Below are positions 11,113-23,158 of a DNA stretch of 64,000 nucleotides, one piece after another (positions within the stretch are counted from its first letter, which is position 1; each line of letters begins with the position of its first letter). The position numbers and the translations under genes were made by a program. Origin of the DNA: Gnetum montanum (taxonomy: Eukaryota; Streptophyta; Gnetopsida; Gnetales; Gnetaceae); contig MNCI01026893.1 of NCBI GenBank assembly GCA_015680685.1, forward strand, positions 155,804 to 219,803, written 5' to 3'. A model generated the notes under the pieces. It ran no database searches, had not been told where the DNA came from, and saw nothing but the letters and a program-made list of their open reading frames with translations.

Positions 11113-12475
11113 TAAAACACTCCAAAAATTCGAAGGCATGCTTGCTTCACCAGGCCTTGCAATTCGCGCAACGCTACGACAGTTCTTAGAGAGGAGAATG
11201 CTCTGAATTCAGGCTAGCCAGCTCAAAAAATTTTCTACTTTAGGTGTAAATAGGCTCCATGGATCATCCTGCCTGTCCACCTAAGTAGTTTACCTAGCTG
11301 ACAACCTGCTCAAAAGCAATGCACGGAGTTGAAAACAGTGGTCAGAATGTGTAAAATAGTTCGGCAAGTTCTCTAAGTCACGAAGTCTGCTACACTATGC
11401 TATGCCTCACTATGTAGCATAGCAAGCTTTAGAAAATGGTTGCAAAATGAAATTCTATGCTATGATGTGCTATGTAGCATAGCATAGCATAGAAAAAGTT
11501 AGACGGTTGGTCCCCTCACCCAACCTCAACTCCTTCAGCAATGTCTCTTTCTATTAGAAAGTGGCGGACCATGTCTGCTGCTACACTACGCTGAGCTACA
11601 TGGCACAGCGAGGCATAGCAATTCTTTGGGAGTGATAGAAGGTAACTCAATGGGCATGGGGGTGGTTGTGCAACATCAATGCACTTCAACTAATTGAACC
11701 GTTGGCACACATCTCCAGATGCTGATGACATGGAAGGCTCACAGTTACGACATGGAAGGCTCGCATTACAATGGTCATGCAGGCACGTGTAGCACAGAAA
11801 ATTCAATGTGGGACTAAGGCACGTGGCATCCAAATCATCCCTTTTGCATGCCCTTAGCCTTATAAATACCCTGATGAGCAATTCTCAAAGGGTTGGTCGC
11901 TCATGTCCTTTGGAAAAAAAAACAAATAAGTTAGCATTATAACATTGAGCATTGTAATCTTTCTATTTAAAATGACAAATAATTAGCATTCTTAGCTAGC
12001 ATTTTTTTTCATCCCATTTCTACCACCTTGGTAGAATTTTCGCATTCTCAGCTCCTAAGTCCATGCCCAAGCACACAGCCGTCTTGCTCTACACATCTTG
12101 GTTACCCTCGAGATCTCTGCACTCCTCAACATGGTGCAACCGACTGTATCCATCTTAACAGAGAAAATGTGTGGCTTTGAAGTGGTGTATTTTTCTAACT
12201 ACATTCTACTTTGTTTCTTGTTATTACTGCGTTTTATGCTGTTCTCTATTTCCTTTGCATTCAAGCATTATTTCGTGCTATCATTTATGTTTTCAAACCA
12301 CATGTTGCAAAAGGCTATATAGATGTTGACTAAGTCCCTATCTGAATGAACAGATCATTTAGGGTGCCCCATATCTATTCCATCTAGCATGACCCTCCAA
12401 CTGATATAGGATTGAGATTGTCATGGCCACTGACCCCTCGGTGTTTTCCAGCCATCGGCATTTTCGGTCACTACA
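11113..12475 (+). repeat. 5' LTR of C-left
   Basis: About 1363 bp. The start is degenerate relative to TGAAACACCAC; the end, TTCGGTCACTACA, matches the end of the LTR at 32248-33857. A TATA box TATAAATA sits at 11861-11868. The primer site follows 6 nt after the end, which identifies a 5' LTR. The upstream half is rich in ctatgctatg/tagcatag words (11380-11640). Confidence 0.7.
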
Positions 12476-12481
12476 GTTTTC

Positions 12482-12499
12482 TGGCACTAGAAGGAGGGC
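12482..12499 (+). other. Primer-binding site of C-left (tRNA-Asn)
   Basis: TGGCACTAGAAGGAGGGC, one mismatch to the tRNA-Asn complement found in the other copies. Confidence 0.8.
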
Positions 12500-12610
12500 C
12501 TTTAGTGCCCTTTCCACATGTCACAGTAGGCCTATAAGCCTTCTACACCTTGATACGCATTAGTGTAAACTTGACACCTATCTCTGGTTGTTTACACGTT
12601 GTGTGGTGCA

Positions 12611-12925
12611 GATCGATCGCTTCGACGGTTCCTCGAGAACCCTATAGGATGCAAAGCCTTTTATCGCCAGTTGACTAGCCTATCTTACAGTAGTCTTACA
12701 TGTGATCTGTACCCCATCATGCATTAGCATATCATGTGGTATAGATTGGTCACTTCGATGGTTCCTTTGGAACTCTACAAGATGCAAAGCCTTTTATCGC
12801 TAATTGACTAGCCTGTCTTATGGTAGTATTGCATGCTCTTTATACCCCATCATGCATTAGCGTATCATGTGGTACAGATCGGTCACCTTGACAGTTCCTC
12901 GGGAACCTGGCAAGAGGTAAAGCAT
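12611..12925 (+). repeat. 133-bp tandem repeat in the leader of C-left
   Basis: The landmark GATCGATCGCTTCGACGG at 12611 recurs as variants at 12744 and 12877, exactly 133 bp apart each time. About 2.3 copies are present, sharing blocks such as GATGCAAAGCCTTTTATCGC and the CATGCATTAGC region. The unit is non-coding and lies between primer site and gag ATG. Confidence 0.88.
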
Positions 12926-12991
12926 TCATTTTTTTGCTTTCCAATTTCTTTGTTCTTTTTACACTCTTTTGCATAACTACGTGGCTTTAAA

Positions 12992-15900
12992 ATGGCTTTT
13001 TTGAACACTACTGCTAACACCTTCAACATTGAAATTCCCATCATGGTTCAAGGAAGTAGTGGTGCCGGACAACCATTGAACCCAACGCTGGAAACATATC
13101 GATCCCTCAGGATTCAAAACTGGGGACCTAAGGTATTGGCCTAGCAACATGAGCATTATAGCTTCCTCTATGCAAATGTGTAGGCAAATCTATGCTTGGA
13201 TGTACACGAACTCGAAGATAAACATAGCTTCAAGTTCGCTTACTGTGATGGGAAGGAATTTGTTCGCACTCTTAGCACTTCCATACCTTTAACATAGACA
13301 AACCAAAGTCTTCTAGACAAACTAATCTAGTTGGCTAGGCTTAGGGAGTATCAGGACACAACGTCCAACTAGGATGATGCTTTTCAGGATGGATAGGAGG
13401 AACTCGATTTCCAATCTGACAAGGGAGGTCAAACCAACCCCGTCCCTATCCCTCCTACCCATTCCTTCTAGGCCAATTCATTATCTATCACCATTTCCTT
13501 TGTGATCACACCTACGCTTCTCCAACCCGTGATTGCAACTGCTATGGGTAGCCATGTCAATCCCATAGCATTTCAACATCCTCTCTTGCCTCTTTTGCCT
13601 ATCTCATTTGTAGTCATTATTCCTTTACAAACTGTTTAGCAATCCATTCCTATAGTGCATCATACGCCAATCACGGCTACCCTACCACATGTTCATACCA
13701 TGCCTACGTCACAATCGTACATGACCTTTTTTTCATTCCTACGATCACATCTGTTCCATCCATTGTGGTGGGCCCTATTCACTTCTTCACTTATTCCGCA
13801 AGCATCGTAGATGTCTCATTATGTTCACTCTCAAACCCACCAAGCCTCACACACGATGCAACCTAACATGGGGCTATGGTCGATTCCATCGGTGACACAA
13901 GCAGCACCTATCACGGAGGCTACCTCAATGGTACCATCGATGGGTCACACTGCCACCCCCACCATTCCACAGGTGGGAGTTACCTCAATAGTTCCCCAAC
14001 CACCTAAAATGTCACAAGGTTTGGACCAAGTGTTCTAGCTCATCTAGAACTTTACTGAGAAAATAAAATGCCTTAAAGCTACTGTGTCTAACACAGTACA
14101 AGTCATGGACTTTTATCAGGATGACCCCATCGGCCCTACAATCCCTACTTTGATACTACCCCCAGTGATGTTCCTCCCACACTTCACAAAGTATGATGCA
14201 AAGGGAAATCCAAATGCACATCTTGTTACCTTTAGTTTTTAATTGTTGTAGTTGCAACAATGGCTGCACATGATTATTCGTGTCTTCGACATGTCCCTAG
14301 CTAGAAAAGCCTTGGATTGGTACCACACACTACCATGCTCATCTATTTTGACTTTGGAAGAGCTTCTAATCTAGTTTGTGATATGCTTCAAGTACAACTT
14401 GATGCTGAAAACCATGTTGGATTAGTTGATGAGCCTGAAGCAAGAGCCCCTGGAACCAATCCAAAGGTTCATTCAGCGTTGGAGCGCAACCCTTAACAAA
14501 ATCTGGGAGCCCATCACGGAGGCACACTTGTTGGCCATCTTCAAGGGTGTAGTGAATGACTTCATCAAGTCTAAACTATACTACCTTACTCCTCACTCTC
14601 TTAGTTAGGCTTTTGCTCAGACTAAGAGCATACAAGATGTAGCCAAGGCAAGCAAAGACTCCGCCTACATCACCTACAAAAATAGCTTCTCTAAGAAGGA
14701 AATGGGTAAGGCTTCAATAGCCATGGTGGCTACTGTGACAACTGAGGCCAAGCCTAGACCTGTAAGAAACTAGCCATACCTACAAGCAACCTCACACCCA
14801 AACAAGGCCATGTACCAAAACCTGCTATACTCGCACCTGAGACATCTACACAATCCAAATCCAACTTTGAGCACAAGGATCACTCAAAGTACATCCAACT
14901 GCCTCTCAAGACTTTGGAACATCTAAAGTAGCTATTGGTAGTGGGGTACATCCAATACAAGTAGATGTCAGAAAAATAAATTAGTAGACATCAATGCTAC
15001 TGCGAGCTTCTTAGGAACCCCTCTTTGGCCCTACCCAATGAGCCTCTAGTTCCTACGGGTTTTAGGCTAGACAGCTTTTGTAACTACGACCAATAGTGTG
15101 GTCACAACACAGATTACTGTCTTGTATTGCAGGATGACATCCAGAGATTAATTGACCAGGGGAAACTGGTGTTGGACGAAAGCAACCCAATGCACCCTAA
15201 AAACCAATCTATGTATGTCTACATAGATCCCCTCAACACCAACAATGCCAATTATGTCATGAACACCATCGACATTGATAGTGATCCTAGGTCATCCCAA
15301 CAGCCATTTGTAGTCTGTGTGCCTCAACTTAGTGCACCAGCACCACGAGTGACTAATCAAAGCTCACAATAGCCATTCATCCTAAGAGTCCCTCTACAGG
15401 CATCCACCTTTGCACCACCTATTAGCAGAGCCACGTGGCCCTACCCATTAACACCTTTAGCTCCTTTTGTCATCAGGGGGCCGATGCCCTCGATGGCCCA
15501 CATTCCACACAAAACAGCTGAATAGCCTTCTCATCCTAAAAAACGAGAAGTTCACTTCACGGGTGAGATGTCAAAGGAAAGTACCACCCAAGATATTTCA
15601 AAGCCTGTGTCTTTACCCCCCTTCATCTATGCCTTCTTCACCAAAGATGAATGTCAATACAACCACGCAACCTACACTGCTCTGCCAAAAAGGATGTCAA
15701 CCCAGATCTGAAGTCACTCCTTCTTAGGAAATTCATCTTCTAGGATGAATAGAAAAGGAAGAAAGCTTCAAACAGGGGGTGGCTAAGACCTCTTGGATGC
15801 CCTCACTTAGGTTAAACAAGCTCTAAAATAAAAAAACACTACATTGAGCTTGTACGACCTGATCATGACATCTATCCCACACCATGAGACTCTGATCCGC

Positions 15901-16613
15901 ATGTTGACAATGACTTCAGTCAATGAAGACAAGCCAGTGGAAGAAGAAGAGATCTACTTGGTCATGCTTCCCTTCACACTTGTAGAGATAAAATAGCCTC
16001 AAATAACCTTCTATGATGACTCCATTAGGAATGATCCTGAGAGGGGTCAAGTGACTATGAAGTCCCTTTTCATCACAATTTGGGTCAATCAACACCGGAT
16101 CCGAAGTGTACACATTGATGATGGGGGTGCTACCAACATCATCCCCTTTCCCATTGTGGAAAAGTTGGGCTTGGTCAACTAGATCAAACCCATAAAAATT
16201 TCATACCTAAGGTCATTCAATGGGGCATGGGTCATGATGAAGGGCATAGTTCACATAGACTTTGTAGTAGGGGACTAGTTCCCCACAAACGCAACATTCA
16301 TCGTGGTTGAAGAAATGCTAAGGTTTAACCTAATCCTAGGGAGGTCATGGTTAGAACAACTTAGGGATATCCCCTCATAAATAGACTAGGAGATCCACCT
16401 ACCTTATGCAGGTAGAGAGGTGATGATCGATGGTGACAAAGTAGCAAATGAAGTGATTCACAACGTAGGCATGGAACAGGGCTCATAGGTTATAACCTCC
16501 AAGAACAAAGTGCCTATCGCAGCTTACACTAACCATTTTATAGAGGGATTAGATCAGCAAGATAACCTCAAAAATGAAAATTCATGGGCCAATTTTCCCT
16601 TCCAAGGGTGGGG
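12992..16613 (+). pseudogene. gag-pro: gag-protease remnant of C-left
   Basis: The proposed ATG at 12992 follows the leader. The order is N-terminal region, Pro/Thr-rich region (13440-14040), the DFYQDDPIGP block (about 14107), capsid-like segment (14426-14608, IQRFIQRWSATLNKIWEP), the CX3H-type motif (about 15080-15120, FCNYDQ*CGHNTDYC), and protease (about 15840-16520) with an active-site-like IDDGGATNI, then RFNLILGR. Many stops interrupt it, often TAG where Gln or Trp stands in other copies. The sequence stops within the conserved protease C-terminal region because B inserted at 16614. Confidence 0.83.
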
Positions 16614-18249
16614 TGAAACACCACAAAATTTTGAGCTTAGCACTTCTCCAACAAGAATCGAGCTAAGTCATGATGCTCACCAGCATGACTGAAGCTTGAG
16701 GACCTCATAGATAGCTTCAAATGGAGTCAAAATAAGGAAGAAATGGTTCCTTGGGATCCATGAAAGACTACAGTGACATATTTCATCAAACCTGGCAAAT
16801 TTTGAGCTCAAAATACTTGGTTTTCACTAAGTCTGCATCCTGTACACTGGCCTATACATGCCCAGCGTATGGCCCAGCGTGTAGCAACTTTTGAGCCCCA
16901 AAAACTCATCAAAATAGGCTATAATCGAAGGTCTAGACTCATCATGACCTTCCCTAAGGTCCTAGGCAGGTATTAAGCTCCTAAAAATCAAATTTTTGGC
17001 ACCAAACGGGTCATTTCCTGCCTACACAGTGGCTCACACGCCCAACGTGTACACCCAACGTATGACTTCAAAAGTGAACCAAAATAGGAACTTCAAATCA
17101 AGATTTTCACAAGGAATCGACTCTTAGAGACAAGGAAATTGTTAGGAATCATCATGGGATCAATAAAATAAAGTTTTGACCTTAAAATCATGCACTTTTA
17201 AGTTCACATGCTGAGCATGTACATCCTACACGCCCAACGTGTACGCTCGGCATGTGGCACCAAGGACAAGGTCAAATAGGCACTTTCAGGAAATTTTTTG
17301 GCATGGGGTTGATCCCTGAGACATTTTTATCTATTATAAATCATCATAGGCTTTGAAAAATTCCATTTTGGGCATCAAAAGTATCATTTTTGGCCTCACA
17401 TGCTAGTCTATATGCCCAGCGTACAGCTAGCATGCACCTCAGAGATGAGCCCAAAACTCCATCGAAACGAAGTGAAAATTAGCTCCCGGATGACCTAGAG
17501 GACCACCAAGACATAGGGATCAGTGTGCACACCCTATCATAGTAGATATGATTCCTAAATTTTATTTTTCATGCTAACACGTTGGCGTATACGCCCAGCA
17601 TGTGGCCAACATGCTCAACTTTAGGCCTCTCAAAACCCTACCAAATCAAGGCCAAATGAGCCCAAATTTGACAAGACGCATCCTCATGACATAAAGCATA
17701 TAGATCCATGGCCGAAAATAGATTTAGATATCAAAATATAGGTCAAAATAATTCCTTCTTGACCACCTATTTTCTAGCGTATGGAGCATATATGCCAAGC
17801 GTATGAGGGTACAGAAACATGCCAGACGCCAAAACTCACACACTGGAAGCTCTATGGACATGCTAGGACACCCAAAAGCTTTGTAAATATTGGTTCTTTA
17901 TACAAAATTACCTACAGACTGGTGCTTTGTACACACTTTTTCAATAAATTTGATAGATTTGACCAACTTTCATTACAGTTTACATCGTTTTCTATGTTTA
18001 CGCATGTTTACATTTTCTGTACATTTCATACTAGTTTACATTTAGTTGTAGTTTACGTATAACCCAATGTGTTGTAGTGGAAAACATTAGAGAAGTCCTT
18101 ATTTGATCCACGTGCAGACCATCCAAGGCACTCTACCTTCATCCATTTCCAGCTTGCCCTCAAGCAGAGGCAAGGTCTGCTATGCTTATCTGTGAATCTT
18201 TCAATGCCCATAACATTCCAGCCTAGCACGGATGATTTTAGATGATACA
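16614..18249 (+). repeat. 5' LTR of element B
   Basis: About 1636 bp, TGAAACACCACAAAATTTTG to GATGATACA, followed by the tRNA-Asn site. Degenerate copies of a gcccaacgtgtacgc/gcccagcgtatg word fill 16850-17800. I see no good TATA box in it. Confidence 0.85.
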
Positions 18250-18254
18250 TTTTT

Positions 18255-18272
18255 TGGTGCTAGAAGGAGGGC
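18255..18272 (+). other. Primer-binding site of B (tRNA-Asn)
   Basis: TGGTGCTAGAAGGAGGGC, 5 nt after the LTR end, one mismatch to the consensus site. A second AAGGAGGGCC lies 30 nt downstream. Confidence 0.82.
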
Positions 18273-18309
18273 TAGTTTCTAGCCCTAAAAGGAGGGCCCT
18301 TTTTCATCA

Positions 18310-19150
18310 TTTCTCATATCTACTTTGATCCAGGCTCGATCTCTTCAGATCTACTGCACCACCTTGTAGATCTACTCCTCACGATCCCGAATCTACTCTT
18401 GGTTCCATCAGATCTGCCTTCATCAGCTCTAGATCTAAGTTTTCCTCATCCAGATCTACACCCTCTTCAGCCAGATCTACATGCTGTACCAGGTACATGC
18501 TGTGACTTAGCCTTTTCCTTCGCAAAATTTTCATTTTTATGGGATATATGCTGCCTTATTCTTTCATTGTTATCTTAAAACACTTAGTTTTTCTTACCTA
18601 TAGGGTTGCATGTTGTACTACACCCTTGGTATACATTGACCACTTACTCTACATGCTATAGACCCTATCAACATGCTACATTGTTTTCCTACATGCTGCC
18701 TTGTTTTCTTACATGTTGTAGACCCTGTCTAAAAGTTGCCCTATTTTCCTGCACATTGTAGACCCTGTCTACATGCTACCTTATTTTCTTGCACACTGTA
18801 GAACCTGTCTACACGCTGCCTTGTTTTCTTGCACACTGTAGACCCTATCTACACACTACCTTGTTTTCCTGCACACTGCTGCCTTATTTTCTTGCACGTT
18901 GTAGACCCTATCTACATGCTGCCCTATTTTCTTGCACACTGTAGATGCTGCCACCATTTTTAGCACGCTGACCACTCTGTCTGTATGCTGACTGTTGCAG
19001 TTTGTATGCTGTGAACCCAATTCACATGCTGTGACTAGTTCCTATACGTTGACAACAATGCTTGTATGCTGTGAGAGTGGTTTGTACGCTGTGAGTAGTG
19101 TTCACACACTATGTATAACCCTCACACACTGAGCATACAAGGTTATACAC
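18310..19150 (+). repeat. Leader repeats of B
   Basis: Two kinds. First AGATCTAC words (18310-18490). Then a tandem array of a unit of about 35-60 bp built on tgtagaccctgtctac, a gctgcc-type word and ttgttttcttgcac (18640-18960). It trails into gtatgctgtg words up to 19150. Non-coding. Confidence 0.8.
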
Positions 19151-19247
19151 TAAGTATGCTGTTCATAATTTCATACTTAGCCAAATTTTTATCATTTTTC
19201 ACTTAACATTATCTCATACTTACCTTGACACATAGATCATTCTAGAC

Positions 19248-22200
19248 ATGAATCCAACCAACATGAACACTTCTAACATGTCCATTTCACATGTCAGTTC
19301 CTCCACCTCATACCTAGTCATCACCACTTCACCCATTGGGGCCCATGGTGAGGCTAACCCCTAGGGGCCACCTTGCTGATCCCTTAGGTTGCAAGGGAGG
19401 GATCCATCCTTTAATTTCATAACTCAGGAAAACTATAATTTTATATATGTTAAGATCCAGGCTAGCTTGGCATTGGATCCCACTGAGTTAGAGGTAAAAA
19501 GGCAATACGAACTGATTCACAAGGGAGGACATGAGTTCATCCCCACACCATATGATATCATACCACTTCCAAAGCACTACTATAAACTCATCACTTAGAT
19601 CCTTATGGCAAGGAGCCTAGCCCCACCTTATCCCACCAAAGATCCTCCTCAACTTGAAGAGGAGGATGACTTTGCCGCTCAGTCTGAACAAGAGGACTCC
19701 CACCACGTACCCAATCCTCATGCTCGCTTCAATACTCTGATCCACCCATACCTGGGAGAGACAAGTGAGCTTCATGCACCCATGAGTGCTGAGGCCCCTA
19801 TGTCCCAACAGGAAGCCTCTACATCCATCCCTATCATCTCTATGTCCAACATAGCATTCCATCCATCCATCGCTACCGTCCCACCAATCTGAACATCTCC
19901 ATCTCTCTCCCACCTACAATCTCAACCGCTCCTTTTGCAAGCTCATACCGTTTCCACACTTAGGTCCCAAATCATTGGAATGCCTTCAATTATACCTACT
20001 TCCATGTCCACTCACTTCATACCACAAGTACAAGTTCAGACTCCACCGACAGCTCCTCCCTTGCAATCAGTTCAAAGTGCCTTCATACAACCAACAGCTA
20101 GGTAGTGGCCCATACCCATTGCCCAACCGCAACAACCCCTTCAATCAGAACCCACAGTAGGGTACTGGCTAGTCCCTACCCCTCAACTGTAGCAACCAGT
20201 TCCTTTAGCCATGTCATCCTTCATTCCCCCAACAGTTAACATTCTGCAAACCCAGTTTCCATTTGTACAACCTCCCACTTACCAACAGACTGCCCTACAG
20301 TCCACCTTGTATACTACCGAAGTTAACCAACCCATAGCTTCACCAAGTGCCCAAGATTGGGCTAAAGCCAAAAAGCTGATGCAAGAGCTAACTGATGAGT
20401 TCAAGCCCCTCAAAATAGCTACCGATGAAGAGCTTAAGATAGCAGATTTCTATTAGTATGACTCTATCAGCTCTTTGGTTCCACCTCTAACATTACCTAA
20501 GGGTGTTTCATTACCAACGTTAACTAAATAAAATGGGGAAATAGACCCCAATTCCCATCTTGTAATGTTTAGACTAGAGTATGTGTTGCTTCAGGCATGG
20601 CCACATGCCATCTTGCAAGTGTTCCCCATGTCTCTCATAGGGAGAGCACTTGACTGGTATTGGGCTTTGCCCCAAAAATCCATATCTTCCTTGGAAGATT
20701 TATTACACTAGTTCATTACTAGGTTCAAGTATAACTTGAAGCTAGAAGCAACACTTGACAGCCTCATACAGGTCAAGCAAGCACCACTTGAACCTGTTCA
20801 AAAATTTATTCAACGGTGGAGTGCTGCCTTAAATGAGCTCCATGAGCCAATCCTAGAGACTTATCTCCTCACTATTTTAAAGGGGACTGTTAATGATTTT
20901 GTAAAGTCAAAATTATACTTTCTTAACGCATGCACTCTTAGCCAAGAATTTTTACCAATAAAGAATATTGAAGAAGCTGCACAAAACAGTCATGACCCTA
21001 CCTATTCAGCCTTTAAAAACCAACATAACAAAAAAGATAAAGAAAAGGCTAAGGAAACTGTAGCAGCAGTAGTAGAAACACAAGAAACGAGTATGGGACA
21101 ATAAGGAAAACCACCTAATGCCCCTAGTAACTATGCTAGACCTACTCCCACTACTGCACCCAAACTATCTACACAAACTGCTACAACAAGTCATGCCCAA
21201 AACTTTGAGAGGAAAGATCCATCTCAATACACATCACTGCCTGTGAAGCCTTCTCAACTATTTGACCAACTTTTGAAGGTTGGAATGATGAAACACAAGG
21301 AGATGTCTCCTGCAGCTATTCAAAAACATGATCGATTCTATGAATTGGTCAAGAATCCAAGCTTGGCTACACCTAATGAGCCTCCTGTCCTAGAAGGCTT
21401 TAGGCTGGATAGATTTTGTGAGTACCATCAACATAATGGACATGGTACTAATTTTTGTTTCACCCTGAAACAAGACATTCAATGAATGATAGATTGGGGT
21501 GAAATAACTTTTGATGAGTCCAAACCAGTTCAACCACAAAACCAATCCATGGGTGTATATAAGGATCCACTAAATACTAAGGAAGCACCATACGTAATTA
21601 ACACTATCTACTTAGATAATGAATAAGAAGCACCTAGGATTAAAACCTTTTATTTAGATAATGAATAGCAGACACCTAGGAGACCCTTTGTAGTTTATAT
21701 TTCTCCTACTGCGCAAACACCTGCACCTGAATCATCATACCCTCCATATAACCCACCTACCCTGCAAAGACCCTATGTCATCTGAGTACCTCTCGTGGTG
21801 GCAACCTCTACCATACCACCACAAGCTAAACCATACATAGTGCATGTACCTCCTACCGCTGCTACCGCAAACACACAACCACCTACCCGACCCACTCCCT
21901 TTGTAGTCTGGGTGCCATCTACGATTGCAACTATGGACGTACAACCCCCAACTAGACCAACTCCATATGTTGTCAGGATACACAAACACCCTGATAACCA
22001 CCAATATTCCACTCCACAAACATAAAATAGATTGAACCCATATGTTGTTAGGGTGCCTAAGCATCCTGATAACCAACCCTCCGCACCTCAACCGTCTACT
22101 AGGCCAACCGCATATGTCATCAGGGTGCCTAGGTAGCCTAACACTCAACTTCCTTCAACTATCCAACTGCAACCTCGTCCTACTCCATATGTCATACAGG

Positions 22201-23158
22201 TTCCAAAGCAACCTGATGTTCAGAAACCAACTGTTCCCCCGCACCACACACAGGAACGCCTGGCAGATAGACTCACATGGCAACACTTGGAGAAAGAACA
22301 TCAATGACTTGCCTTAGCACCCCGCAAGACTACTCCATTAAGTGTAGTACCCATGAAATCACCTACTAACAAACTGAACATGAGCTATAAGGGAGAATCA
22401 TCGAGAATACGTGATACATCCAAATCAACGGTTACAGAAGAAAATGTCAAACTAGCTATACATGAGATAAAACTATTGGGCCAAATGGACCAGGTAACCA
22501 CTAACAAGCATACACCTAATGCTAAAGATTTAGCAACAGCCCTAACATAGGTTACACAGACACTTAAATAGAAAAAACACTTCATTAAGCCTATATGAAC
22601 TGATGTTAACTTCTCAAACTCATCATGAAGCCCTAGTATGCATGTTGACATCAATCCCAGTAAGTGAAGACTTACCTCCAAATGAACCTTCTATTCATGC
22701 AGTAATGTATTTGCCTCAAGGATCAACTTCTAAATCACTAGGCTTCTATACTAACAACATCAAAATTTATGAGAAAATAGGAGAACTAACAATAGCACCT
22801 ATGTTCATAACGATACAAGTAAATCAATTCAAAATACATAGAGTGCATGTAGATGATAGATCTGCCACGAACGTAGTATCTTATCCCGTCATTGAACAAT
22901 TAGGGCTTCTGGAACTAATTAGATCAACCTCCACCACATGTTTAAAATTGTTTAGTGGATCATGCGTAGTAGTAAAAGGCACCATAACTTTGGACTTTAT
23001 AGTAGGGGATTGATTCCCCAGATTTGCTAACTTTGTTTTCATCGATGAGATTCCAGGGTTCAATTTAATATTAGGAATACCCTGGCTGGCCCAACTGAAA
23101 GTAGTCTCTTCCCCCATACACCAAGAGATTCACCTACCTTATGAAGGTGGTGAAATCA
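19248..23158 (+). pseudogene. gag-pro: gag-protease remnant of B
   Basis: ATG at 19248, then LRLQGRDPSFNFITQENYNF, the EEEDDFAAQSEQEDS acidic block, a Pro/Gln-rich region, capsid-like segment (20736-21104), zinc-knuckle-like CEYHQHNGHGTNFC (about 21418), Pro-rich repeats containing a PYVVR/VPK-type word (21700-22250), and protease (22603-23158). The protease active-site motif reads VDDRSATNVV where D has VDDGAATNVV, so the conserved Gly is Arg. Only a few stops interrupt the frame, fewer than in C-left. The protease ends at EGGEIIIH and continues into foreign, reversed sequence. Confidence 0.85.

Larger units (their letters stand above)
11113..16613 (+). mobile_element. Element C-left: 5' LTR, leader, gag-protease
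   Basis: Starts at a decayed LTR start (TAAAACACTCCAAAAATT) inside A pol and runs to 16613, where element B is inserted. Whether C-right (23159-33857) is the other half of this element is open. Their LTR ends agree (TCACTACA), but the LTRs differ in length and repeat content. Confidence 0.7.
16614..23158 (+). mobile_element. Element B: 5' LTR, leader, gag-protease, then deletion junction
   Basis: Inserted into C-left just after its protease. It ends abruptly at 23158, where protease sequence jumps into the middle of a reversed passenger exon 4. No 3' LTR of its own sequence type is present, so the rest of B was lost. Confidence 0.78.

Noticed and set aside
18640-18960. Regularly spaced repeats, considered as a CRISPR-like array
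   Set aside because: Units vary in sequence and spacing, the setting is a plant retrotransposon leader, and there are no cas-like genes.
21735-22148. 137-codon minus-strand frame opposite B gag
   Set aside because: It is the reverse of the Pro-rich repeat region of gag, and the same reversed pattern appears at 39520-39855 in D. The plus-strand frame has the recognised domains.
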